From: Spirosoma fluviale
GTDB taxonomy: Bacteria > Bacteroidota > Bacteroidia > Cytophagales > Spirosomataceae
DNA length: 64,000 bases
Assembly: GCF_900230225.1 (NCBI RefSeq)
Contig: NZ_OCNH01000002.1
Coordinates: 373,844-437,843, forward strand
Reading direction: 5' to 3'
The notes beneath the pieces were generated by a model. That model was not told where the DNA came from and made no database searches. It saw nothing but the letters and a program-made list of their open reading frames with translations. Positions 17,004 through 24,618 of this stretch are shown here, in pieces. Position 1 is the first letter of the stretch. Each line of letters starts with the position of its first letter. Both the position numbers and the translations under genes were made by a program.

Positions 17004-18230
17004 ATGCTTTCTGACAGACGATCGTTTCTTGAAAAAATGGCTCAGGTCGGGGCGCTGGGTTTGCTGCCCACGGCTCCGGCGCTGGCTGCGGCCGCGTCTC
17101 CCGTTTCGGCAGAAGAAAAGAATCATTTTGTGGCCGGACCGTACCTGCAAAATATGAGTACCCGCAACGTGACAATTATGTGGATTACGCACAAAAACTG
17201 TTTCAGTTGGGTCGAGTACGGAGCCGGAACCTACACCAGCAAACGGGAATTTGGCTATAGTAACGGGTTGATCGAAGCCAATAACCGGATCAACAAAATA
17301 ACCCTGTCAGGGCTGGCACCGGGGGCCGACCATAAGTACCGGATCGTTTCGACCGAAATATTGGGCTACAAAGGCTCGAAGGTGGAGTTCGGCGAAACCA
17401 TTACCAGCCCGATGTACGGCTTTAAAACCCCGGCCGAAAACGAGGAAGAGTTTAAACTGGTTATCTTCAACGACATCCATGACCGCCCTCAGATCATTCC
17501 TCAGTTGCTGTACCGCCACGGCTACACGGGCAATAAACGGGATTATGATTTTGTCGTCTTCAACGGTGACTGCTTCGACTGGGTTACTGAAGAAACCCAG
17601 ATGGTAGAGCATCTGATCAAGCCGTCGGTTGATATTTTTGCGTCGGAAATGCCGTTCATTCTGACGCAGGGCAATCACGAATGCCGGGGTAGTTTTTCCC
17701 GCCATATTCCTGCCTACTATGCTTATCCCGATGCTAAGTACTACTATGCGTTCACGCGTGGCCCGGTGCGGTTCGTCATTCTGGATTCGGGTGAAGACAA
17801 GACCGACGACAGCGTTGAATACGGCGGACTATCGGCGTTTGATCGCTATCGGGAAACACAGGCAAAGTGGCTGGAAAAGGAAATAGAAAGTAATGAGTTC
17901 AAAAAAGCGGCTTTTCGGGTCGTGCTGATTCATATTTCACCCTACCATTCCGGCGATTGGCATGGCACGATGCATTGCCGACAGGTTTTTGGCCCGTTGT
18001 TAAATAAGGCAAAAGTCGATCTTCAAATTTCGGGGCACACGCACCGGTACGGCACTCATGATGCCAATGCCGATCACAATTATCCCATCGTAATTGGCGG
18101 AGGGCCGCTGGAAGGAAACCGAACGTTGATAAAGCTGCATGCTACCAGCAAAGAACTGAATCTGAAAATGATTCGGGATGATGGCGAAGTGGTTGGGAAG
18201 TATACCCTTTCCAAAAAGAATCGTTCGTAA
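17004..18230 (+). CDS. secreted metallophosphoesterase with N-terminal FN3-like domain
   Basis: Exported calcineurin-type phosphoesterase of 408 residues. The N-terminus DRRSFLEKMAQVGALG with a hydrophobic stretch ending AALAAA is a Tat-like leader, though only the RR pair is present. A fibronectin-III-like domain (about 45-140; GPYLQNMSTRNVTIMWIT) resembles purple acid phosphatases. The catalytic domain has the full motif set: D157-x-H159 (NDIHDR), GD189 (FNGDC), GN224H225E, a HISPYH histidine, and GH345TH347. These residues bind two metals and hydrolyse phosphomonoesters or diesters. It follows susCD and is 5 bases from a second phosphatase-superfamily gene, so both likely process the imported or surface-bound ligand. 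Confidence 0.9.
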   Translation: MLSDRRSFLEKMAQVGALGLLPTAPALAAAASPVSAEEKNHFVAGPYLQNMSTRNVTIMWITHKNCFSWVEYGAGTYTSKREFGYSNGLIEANNRINKITLSGLAPGADHKYRIVSTEILGYKGSKVEFGETITSPMYGFKTPAENEEEFKLVIFNDIHDRPQIIPQLLYRHGYTGNKRDYDFVVFNGDCFDWVTEETQMVEHLIKPSVDIFASEMPFILTQGNHECRGSFSRHIPAYYAYPDAKYYYAFTRGPVRFVILDSGEDKTDDSVEYGGLSAFDRYRETQAKWLEKEIESNEFKKAAFRVVLIHISPYHSGDWHGTMHCRQVFGPLLNKAKVDLQISGHTHRYGTHDANADHNYPIVIGGGPLEGNRTLIKLHATSKELNLKMIRDDGEVVGKYTLSKKNRS

Positions 18231-18262
18231 AACCAATGGAACTCTACCCTAGTCAATCACTT

Positions 18263-19063
18263 ATGAAACTAATTAACAGCCTGCTGTTCTTACTCCTGTC
18301 CTTCGTTGTTTATGCCCACGAAGGCCCATCTGACGTAGCGAAGAAAGCAAAAAGTCTAAAGGTGATGACATATAATATTCATCACTGCAATCCACCCTCT
18401 GCCGGGAGCAAGATTGACGTGGAAGCCATTGCGCGCGTCATTACGGCCGAAAAGCCTGATTTTGTGGCCTTACAGGAGGTCGACGTGAATACCGAACGGT
18501 CGGGGAAAGGACTGAATCAGGCGAAAGAACTGGCCCGGTTGACGGGTATGCATTTCTTCTTTTCCAAGGCCATCGACCACCAGGGGGGCGACTATGGCGT
18601 TGCGGTTCTGTCCCGGTTTCCCATCCTCGACTCCACGCGCTTTATTCTGCCCATAGACCCCGCCATTGGGGGCGAAACCCGTACCATAGCTGCCGTGACG
18701 GTGGAGCCCACAAAAGGGAAGCGGATCATCTTCGCCAGTACGCACCTGGATTTGAAAGAACCCAACCGACTTACGCAGGCTGAACTAATTATTAGGCATT
18801 TCAACGGACAGCGTCTGCCCGTCATTCTGGGGGGCGATTTCAATGCTCAGGCCGACAGTAAAGTTATCCAGCTTTTTGACCAGACGTTCGTCCGGAGCTG
18901 TCAGCCCTGCGCCCCCACCATTCCGGTCAAAAACCCCAACCGCGCAATTGACTTTGTCATGTATAAACAGGACAGCTCTCTGAGAAGTGTGTCAACCAAC
19001 GTTATTGACGAGCAGTACGCGTCCGACCATCTGCCCGTAGTAGTTGAATTGAAACTGAACTAA
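18263..19063 (+). CDS. secreted endonuclease/exonuclease/phosphatase (EEP) family protein
   Basis: DNase I-fold hydrolase. ATG 18263 (MKLINSLLF) gives a clean signal peptide ending at VVYA; an in-frame ATG at 18236 adds nine residues ahead of it. The 266-residue protein shows the superfamily motifs in order: MTYNIHHCN, ALQEVDVNTERSG (catalytic Glu), STHLDLKE, GGDFNAQADS (Asp/Asn pair) and SDHLPVVVEL (general-base His). Members cleave phosphodiester or phosphoester bonds in nucleic acids, inositol phosphates or sphingomyelin. The upstream phosphoesterase gene ends 5 bases before the longer start, so they are co-transcribed. The same two enzymes next to susCD point to scavenging of an organophosphate; the exact substrate is unknown. 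Confidence 0.9.
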   Translation: MKLINSLLFLLLSFVVYAHEGPSDVAKKAKSLKVMTYNIHHCNPPSAGSKIDVEAIARVITAEKPDFVALQEVDVNTERSGKGLNQAKELARLTGMHFFFSKAIDHQGGDYGVAVLSRFPILDSTRFILPIDPAIGGETRTIAAVTVEPTKGKRIIFASTHLDLKEPNRLTQAELIIRHFNGQRLPVILGGDFNAQADSKVIQLFDQTFVRSCQPCAPTIPVKNPNRAIDFVMYKQDSSLRSVSTNVIDEQYASDHLPVVVELKLN

Positions 19064-19264
19064 CTGTGATAAATAAGTCGTAGAACGTGGGGTTTTAATG
19101 AGTTGACAAACTAGAAAAACCGAGCACTTGCAGACTTAAATTGCCCATTGGAGTTGCCTGGGCCACCAATAGATAGATATACCGCTATTGGCGGGTTGTA
19201 TGCCCTTACTTTGTGGTCTGTGTGATTTGTTCACAACAGCCAACGTTTTAACGCATACCAACCC

Positions 19265-20470
19265 ATGAATTTTCGATACTTCCTCAAAGCAAGCCGCTCG
19301 TTTAGCGTAGCACTTTTTGTTGCGCTGTACCTAGTCGGGTGTACGTCAACACCCAACGATCCGCAACCCGCTGCGGATCAGTATCTGGTTAGCAGCAGCA
19401 ACGTAGCTACCGTTTCCAAAGACCAGTTAACGGCTCAGGCATCAGCCATTAGTCCCTTATATGCGCTGTTATTGAAGCAGGGCATTTCGGTGATTAAACT
19501 CGTTTATAAAACCAAGAACTGGGATGGTACGGCCATCCAGGCATCGGGCCTGCTGATTGTACCCAATACAACCACTGCCGTTCCCATGATTAGTCAGCAG
19601 CACGGGACTATTTTCGATGATGCCGATGCGCCTTCTAATTTCGGTCCGGCCAGTGAAGCGTATCAATTCGCCACGATTTTTGCCTCTATCGGCTACATCA
19701 TGGTCTGTCCGGATTACATCGGCTTTGGTGCGTCTAAAAATCTGCCGCATACCTACGAAAACCGAACGAGTCTCGCCCAGGCCAGTCTGGACATGCTGCG
19801 AGCCGCCCGGGAGTACATAGGTAGCCATTCGGAGATCAAATGGGATTCCCGGCTCTACATGGCGGGCTATTCGGAAGGGGGGTACGCTACCATGGCGCTG
19901 TACAAAAAGATGCAGGATGAGGTGCCCACGGAGTTCAATCTGCGGGCGGTTTCCTGTGGCGCGGGGGCTTACGATAAAACCAGTTTCATGAAGGCCTTGC
20001 TGACGCAGAAATCGGCGGGGGTGGCGCAGTGGAACCGGGCGTTTCTGTGGGTATTGCTGACCTACGATCAGATATATAAACTCAACCGGCCGCTGTCGTT
20101 CTACTTCAAAGAGCCTTATCTGGCAGATATTCAGAAAAGCCGCCAACTGGCCACGTTGGATGTAAGCTTCGATCAGGTACTGACCGACTCGTTCAAAGCG
20201 GGCATTTTAAACGGAACGGACACTGCCTTTCTCAACGCCGTGGCCGATAATAATATTTATGACTGGAAGCCGCTGACTACCCTTCATCTTTACCACGGGG
20301 ATGCCGATCCGCAGGTGTATTACCTGAACTCCAAAAATGCTTATGATGCCATGCAGGTGCGGGGAGCGGGCAAAACGGTTCAACTCTTCACCAGCGTTGG
20401 TAAAACGCACGTTCAAACGATTCCGGATTGGCTGGCAGGCACGTACACGCTGTTTACCACGGTGCAGTAA
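19265..20470 (+). CDS. alpha/beta hydrolase lipoprotein (secretory-lipase-like)
   Basis: Lipid-anchored serine hydrolase of 401 residues. Signal peptide followed by lipobox LVGC (Cys about 26). The nucleophile elbow is GYS203EGGY, the acid is probably D348 in GDADPQVYY, and the base H382 in GKTHVQT, giving a complete triad in the expected order. The GSEGG-type elbow, the early SQQHGTIFDD oxyanion block and the overall size resemble bacterial secretory lipases and related esterases (PF03583 type). It follows the phosphoester locus by 200 bases and is followed by a strong inverted repeat, so it is probably its own unit. Its natural substrate is not evident. Confidence 0.82.
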   Translation: MNFRYFLKASRSFSVALFVALYLVGCTSTPNDPQPAADQYLVSSSNVATVSKDQLTAQASAISPLYALLLKQGISVIKLVYKTKNWDGTAIQASGLLIVPNTTTAVPMISQQHGTIFDDADAPSNFGPASEAYQFATIFASIGYIMVCPDYIGFGASKNLPHTYENRTSLAQASLDMLRAAREYIGSHSEIKWDSRLYMAGYSEGGYATMALYKKMQDEVPTEFNLRAVSCGAGAYDKTSFMKALLTQKSAGVAQWNRAFLWVLLTYDQIYKLNRPLSFYFKEPYLADIQKSRQLATLDVSFDQVLTDSFKAGILNGTDTAFLNAVADNNIYDWKPLTTLHLYHGDADPQVYYLNSKNAYDAMQVRGAGKTVQLFTSVGKTHVQTIPDWLAGTYTLFTTVQ

Positions 20471-20478
20471 GCGTTGAT

Positions 20479-20563
20479 AACCACAGAGCCGCAAAGCGCA
20501 CAGAGGTTGATGGAGGTCCTTTCTTCCCCAATCAACCTCTGTGCGTTTTGCGGCTCTGTGGTT
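20479..20563. repeat. 33-bp inverted repeat between hydrolase and esterase genes
   Basis: Arms 20479-20511 and 20531-20563 match at 32 of 33 positions around a 19-base centre. The arm (ACCACAGAGCCGCAAAGCGC type) has degenerate relatives at about 46.1 kb and 49.06-49.10 kb. It lies between convergent genes and may terminate both. Confidence 0.85.
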
Positions 20564-20687
20564 AAACTACTCTGTATTGCAAAAGTGTTGCGGTCTTACG
20601 TTCACCTGATTTCAACCTGCATAGCCCATTAGATGGTAGAAGGAACTGTACTGTTCTACAGCACCAGCGTATTTTTTCGGTTTTGAG

Positions 20688-20882
20688 TACATGGGTTTTC
20701 CCCTTCCAGGCAAAGTTGCCGGTAGTTTTTGGCGGAAGGGTTACGTCAGCCCGCAGCGCGCCTTTTTGAACGACATAATTGACGGCAACTGTCCCGTTAG
20801 GGTGAGGAATCTCACCGCTGATCGTATTTATGGAACCCAGGTGGGGCTTGGCCTGAGCTACTTTCTTGAAGTGGCGACTCAT
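20688..20882 (-). pseudogene. remnant of an alpha-L-rhamnosidase C-terminal domain
   Basis: On the minus strand, a frame after the esterase stop reads FKKVAQAKPHLGSINT, GEIPHPNGTVAVNYVV and LRADVTLPPKTTGNF. This pattern (PH-G, IPHPNG, V-VTLP-NTTG) is that of the C-terminal beta domain of GH78 alpha-L-rhamnosidases. No start codon, catalytic barrel or N-terminal domains exist nearby; the frame runs into unrelated residues beyond 20688 and overlaps the esterase end upstream. I infer a gene fragment left by deletion or rearrangement, not a working gene. The assignment rests on motif memory and needs a profile search. Confidence 0.5.
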
Positions 20883-20910
20883 GTTCAATCGAACGAGTTT
20901 TAAGCGTGCA

Positions 20911-22572
20911 TTATAACTTTCCGACGGCTCGCCATACGGCCAGTTCGTGACTAAATCGGTCATCAATAACCTCGCAGGTGGTATCAATCCGCATGGTGGG
21001 TCGGGTTTTAAGGTTGTAAGCTGGCCACTTGGGTACGTCTTTGGCGGCCGGTTTGCCGGTTCGGGCGAACGTAGTCCATAATTCAGCGAAGTGACGCGAG
21101 GCCGTGAAGCGCTCAGGCCGGTTACCGCCGAAGAAGCTTTCTTTGGGCGCAGAACCGTCGCGGGGTGGAATTTCGTTGTTGAACTTAAACGAAATGTCCA
21201 TCGCGTGGGGCGTACCCATTGGGTAATCGGTACCCGGAATTTTCTTCTCCGACTTGTACCCGAAATTGTACAGATAGACCGGTGCCCCGCCCTGTTTCAC
21301 CTTTTTCTCGGCAATATCGACCGAACCTAAACCCATCATGGTAATGGAGGATATGGCCATGAAAATCTGTGGTGCCGTGGCATCAGGATTTGCTTTTCGG
21401 TAGGTATCAACAATTTTAGCCGTGTCCTCGCCGTATTGGGGCTCCAGTTTTTTCGATAGGCTGTCGAAGTCCAGTTTGGCAAACTCGGTGTCTTTACGTT
21501 CCCAGGCGAAGAAGGCGTATTCGTCCTCATTCCAGCCAACCAGCAGCGGTTTATTACGCGAAATGGCCGGGGCCGTTGGATCGAACGGATGATGAGGCAG
21601 CACAACACCATCGACTACCGGGCCAAAGCCCCCGTAGTTTCGGCGCATCATGCCCAGATTCTTGTTCTTTTCAATAAAGGGCGGTACAAACGGCAACTTG
21701 GCCTGCATAGCGAGCAAGTCCGCAGCCGGTATATCCAGCAACTTCCGCCAGTCTTTGGGAGCAATATTCAGTTCTTTCAATAGCATGGCCGTTGTTTCGG
21801 CGGCTATTTCTTTGGTCGTCATCCGAACGCCCGGCCCGCTTTCGATGGAGGCCTTGTTAAAGTAGGGGGCCGCTTCGGGCATGGCGTACAGACAGGAGGT
21901 TTTGGCCCCACCGCCCGATTCGCCCCAGATCATGACGTTGTTCGGATCGCCCCCAAACTGCGCAATGTTGTCGTATACCCATTTCAGGCCAGCCGCAATA
22001 TCCAGCATGCCCATGTTGCCCGACCCGGCATAGTCGGCACCGCCAAGTTCATCCAGGTACAGAAACCCAAGCAACCCTAAGCGGTGATTGGTTTCGACGA
22101 CTACCACATCGAAATTTCGGGCCAGGTTCGACCCGTCCTGTCCTCCTGCGGCTCCCGAACCACCTACAAAGCCCCCACCGTGACTGTAGAACATAACCGG
22201 CCGTTTCTTATTGTCATTGGCCGGGGTCCAGACGTTCAGAAACAGGCAATCTTCCGACGGGGCTGGCTCATTCCGGCGGGGTGGCTGAATAGCGGGCGCA
22301 CCAAACTGCAACGCATCCCGCACGCCAGTCCAGGGTTCGAGCGGGGCCGGTCGTCGGAACCGTCGGTCGCCGGAAATGCGTCCTCCGTAAGGTATGCCTT
22401 TGAATAGATTTACCCCTTCGTTTTGCATTCCTTTTATCCGGCCATAGGTTGTTTCTACCTCAACAAACGCGTCAGCTTTGCTATGGAACGAAAACGCATG
22501 TTTGGGTACAGAGACCGCAACCGTTGCGAGTGATAATTGAGCTAAAAAATCCCGGCGGTGTAGTTTTTCCAT
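20911..22572 (-). CDS. secreted type-B carboxylesterase/lipase
   Basis: 553-residue carboxylesterase of the cholinesterase-like family (COG2272). The leader LHRRDFLAQLSLATVAVSVP is Tat-like, so it is probably exported folded. Family motifs: FKGIPYGG, RFRRPAPLEPWTGV, SEDCLFLNVW, the oxyanion block YSHGGGFVGGSG, and the nucleophile elbow GES219GGG. The catalytic histidine is H456 in TPHAMDI; the acidic residue is likely in the AFFAWERKD region or nearby. It hydrolyses carboxylic esters, possibly of plant polymers, but nothing in the context fixes the substrate. A rhamnosidase remnant lies immediately downstream, hinting that a pectin-type degradation gene once neighboured it. Confidence 0.9.
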   Translation of the reverse strand: MEKLHRRDFLAQLSLATVAVSVPKHAFSFHSKADAFVEVETTYGRIKGMQNEGVNLFKGIPYGGRISGDRRFRRPAPLEPWTGVRDALQFGAPAIQPPRRNEPAPSEDCLFLNVWTPANDNKKRPVMFYSHGGGFVGGSGAAGGQDGSNLARNFDVVVVETNHRLGLLGFLYLDELGGADYAGSGNMGMLDIAAGLKWVYDNIAQFGGDPNNVMIWGESGGGAKTSCLYAMPEAAPYFNKASIESGPGVRMTTKEIAAETTAMLLKELNIAPKDWRKLLDIPAADLLAMQAKLPFVPPFIEKNKNLGMMRRNYGGFGPVVDGVVLPHHPFDPTAPAISRNKPLLVGWNEDEYAFFAWERKDTEFAKLDFDSLSKKLEPQYGEDTAKIVDTYRKANPDATAPQIFMAISSITMMGLGSVDIAEKKVKQGGAPVYLYNFGYKSEKKIPGTDYPMGTPHAMDISFKFNNEIPPRDGSAPKESFFGGNRPERFTASRHFAELWTTFARTGKPAAKDVPKWPAYNLKTRPTMRIDTTCEVIDDRFSHELAVWRAVGKL

Positions 22573-23173
22573 CAGAAAGCGTATTCGGTTATTTATACGT
22601 GCTTTATTACAATAGTATAGTTTATTCTTTTATTAATTTAATATAGTTTTCTTATATACTGATAGGTAAAGCTGATCGAGGCATGTTCTTCGTCTATCCG
22701 CCAGATAAACTATGAAATTAGTGATCGAATAGTTTCGGGAAACACTTATTGGGCAGTTCGAGTATTCGCTACTTCAGGAACTGATGCGGGTGTGGCCATT
22801 CAGGCGCGTTTCTATCGGCTCTTCGGCTACATTTTTTACTTCCTTACCCTATGGTTCTCCAACAAGAATACAGGCACTTTCGTCTAGTTCTTGTTGGCTA
22901 TAGAAAGAGGTAAAGGTAATTTAATGGAAATATATAGATTCCAATATCTGGAATATATATACAAAATATGGAATATTAGTTACTGAAATCTAATAAGGGT
23001 TACTTTATAGGGTAAAGGAAAAAATAAAAAAAATGTGTTAATAATCAGTAGACTAGCTCTCTTTCCTATCGGGATTGCTACTGATTAATACGCTTTATGG
23101 AAATTCTGGCCCTGAAATTGTTAGGCCGTTTCATGCTATTGTTCTCCCGTATATAGGTAGATAAACTCTAGCT
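22573..23173. other. 601-bp AT-rich intergenic region
   Basis: Lies between divergent genes. The first 90 bases and 22910-23050 are strongly AT-rich. A 10-bp inverted repeat (CCAACAAGAA at 22859-22868 with its complement at 22888-22897) is present. A plus-strand frame stays open for 73 codons from 22666 to a TAG at 22887 but has no start codon and no recognisable match. I see promoter-like DNA and possible gene debris, no confident gene. Confidence 0.5.
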
Positions 23174-23197
23174 ATGGAAACGCATTCCCTTTACGCT

Positions 23198-24181
23198 ATG
23201 AAACGTGCTCTGCTTTCCTTAACAATGCTATTTTCGTTGGGCATCTTCACTGCCATTACACCGAGTTGTAGGCAGGTTGTTCTATATCCGCTTGACCCCG
23301 TTGTGTCGGCTATTGTCTGTCAAACTGACGAATCAAACCTTTGTAGTTTTGATTACGCCACATCAGCCGATTCGCTGTTGGCAAAGGACGGCTGGGGTAA
23401 GGCTTTTGATGATAACTTCGATAAGAGTCCGGCTGATCCGACAAATCCTAACTGGAGGCTTTGGATAGGCGGGAGTTTTAACAATGAACTACAACTCTAC
23501 ACCAATAACCCGGAGAACATAGCGGTTACTAAAGATTTCGAAAAAACGGCCAATAACTTGTTGGTAATCAAAGCGAAAAAAAGGAAAGTAAAGGGTTATA
23601 AATACCGTCAGGACATCGATGAGACTTGGAAGGAATTTGATTTTACTTCGGCCCGGATCGAATCGAAGGCCCTGTTTATGCTCAATGATATCACTAGTCA
23701 GCTGCGGGTAGCTGCCCGTATCAAATTGCCCACCGGCTATGGCATGGGAGCGTCTTTCTGGTCTTATGGGGATAACTGGCCGACCAACGGGGGCATTGCC
23801 ATCATACAGGCCCGTGGTCATGACCCTTATAATTTCCAAAACGCTTACTTCTATGATGATGTGCTGTACCGGGAACTCATCCCTCAGGAGGGAAGAACGA
23901 TAACCAGCACCACCAACCTGACAGATCGCTGGCATGTATATGAAATGATCTGGCAAAAAGATACCCTGACATTCTTACTGGATGGCCAGGTGATTGACAC
24001 CAAACAGGGTGACTATGTAGCAAATCTGTTTGAGAAACCGCAGCGAATTACGTTGAACCAGGTAGTTGGGGGCGACTTATTCTTACGCGAAAACACCCTG
24101 CCCACCGCCGATCAGATAGTACTCAATGGCAACGAAGGCATCATGCAGGTCGATTGGGTAAAAGTGTACGCAAAAAACTAG
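23198..24181 (+). CDS. GH16-fold protein lacking the catalytic acids (predicted pseudoenzyme)
   Basis: Exported protein of about 327 residues, start ATG 23198 (MKRALLSL) ahead of a signal peptide; a start at 23174 is in frame. It has the GH16 concanavalin-like sandwich: FDDNFDKSP..NPNWRLW, LQLYTNNPENI, FDFTSARIESK, LRVAARIKLPTGYGMGASFW, then WPTNGGIAIIQARGH, and later RWHVYEMIWQKDTLTFLLDGQ and WVKVYAKN. In active GH16 enzymes the strand after WP reads G-E-I-D-I-M-E, where the two Glu residues are nucleophile and acid/base and Asp assists. Here the same positions are G199, A201 and Q204, so all three are lost. The rest of the fold looks intact, so a carbohydrate-binding or structural role is more likely than hydrolysis. 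No sugar-uptake genes adjoin it. Confidence 0.8.
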   Translation: MKRALLSLTMLFSLGIFTAITPSCRQVVLYPLDPVVSAIVCQTDESNLCSFDYATSADSLLAKDGWGKAFDDNFDKSPADPTNPNWRLWIGGSFNNELQLYTNNPENIAVTKDFEKTANNLLVIKAKKRKVKGYKYRQDIDETWKEFDFTSARIESKALFMLNDITSQLRVAARIKLPTGYGMGASFWSYGDNWPTNGGIAIIQARGHDPYNFQNAYFYDDVLYRELIPQEGRTITSTTNLTDRWHVYEMIWQKDTLTFLLDGQVIDTKQGDYVANLFEKPQRITLNQVVGGDLFLRENTLPTADQIVLNGNEGIMQVDWVKVYAKN

Positions 24182-24618
24182 GTAACCCACCCGGTAAATC
24201 CGGTAATGATGAACGGTTATTTACTGGGGTTGGCGTACCCTGCGAGGCTCCTGCTTACGTAGTGCTCCCCGTACTCTTCAAAATAAAAGCCAGAAAATCC
24301 TCGCTGACTTCCTTCTGGTTTAGTGGCCGCTCCAGGCCGCTCTTCAGCCTCATTTCCTTAATTTTCATCACTTTTACACGGCATTTTTACCATTCACTGA
24401 TTTTGTCAGTTTCTTACTTGTACATTTTGTTTTGATTCGTATATTTGAAATCTTTGACAACTGTAAATATCAGTTAATTGATTCATTATGAGTGAGTTCG
24501 CTGGTTTTATTGTGCAGATGTCGGCGCGCCATCCACGCTAGTCTTTAACCGCTATTGTTCACCCTCTTCCCGACGTTCAGGCTGGTCTTCCAAAGGCTGG
24601 GTTGAATGCTATTGAACC
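24182..24618. other. 437-bp intergenic region without a confident gene
   Basis: Between two plus-strand genes. A 37-codon minus-strand frame (24255-24368) and a 17-codon plus-strand frame occur but have no support. The segment 24400-24490 is AT-rich and likely includes the helicase promoter. Confidence 0.5.

Noticed and set aside
22666..22887. 73-codon plus-strand open frame without a start codon
   Set aside because: No ATG, GTG or TTG in a sensible place and no recognisable family; may be debris of an old gene.
24255..24368. 37-codon minus-strand ORF with a plausible-looking sequence
   Set aside because: Too short, no known family, and in the upstream region of a plus-strand gene; would need conservation evidence.
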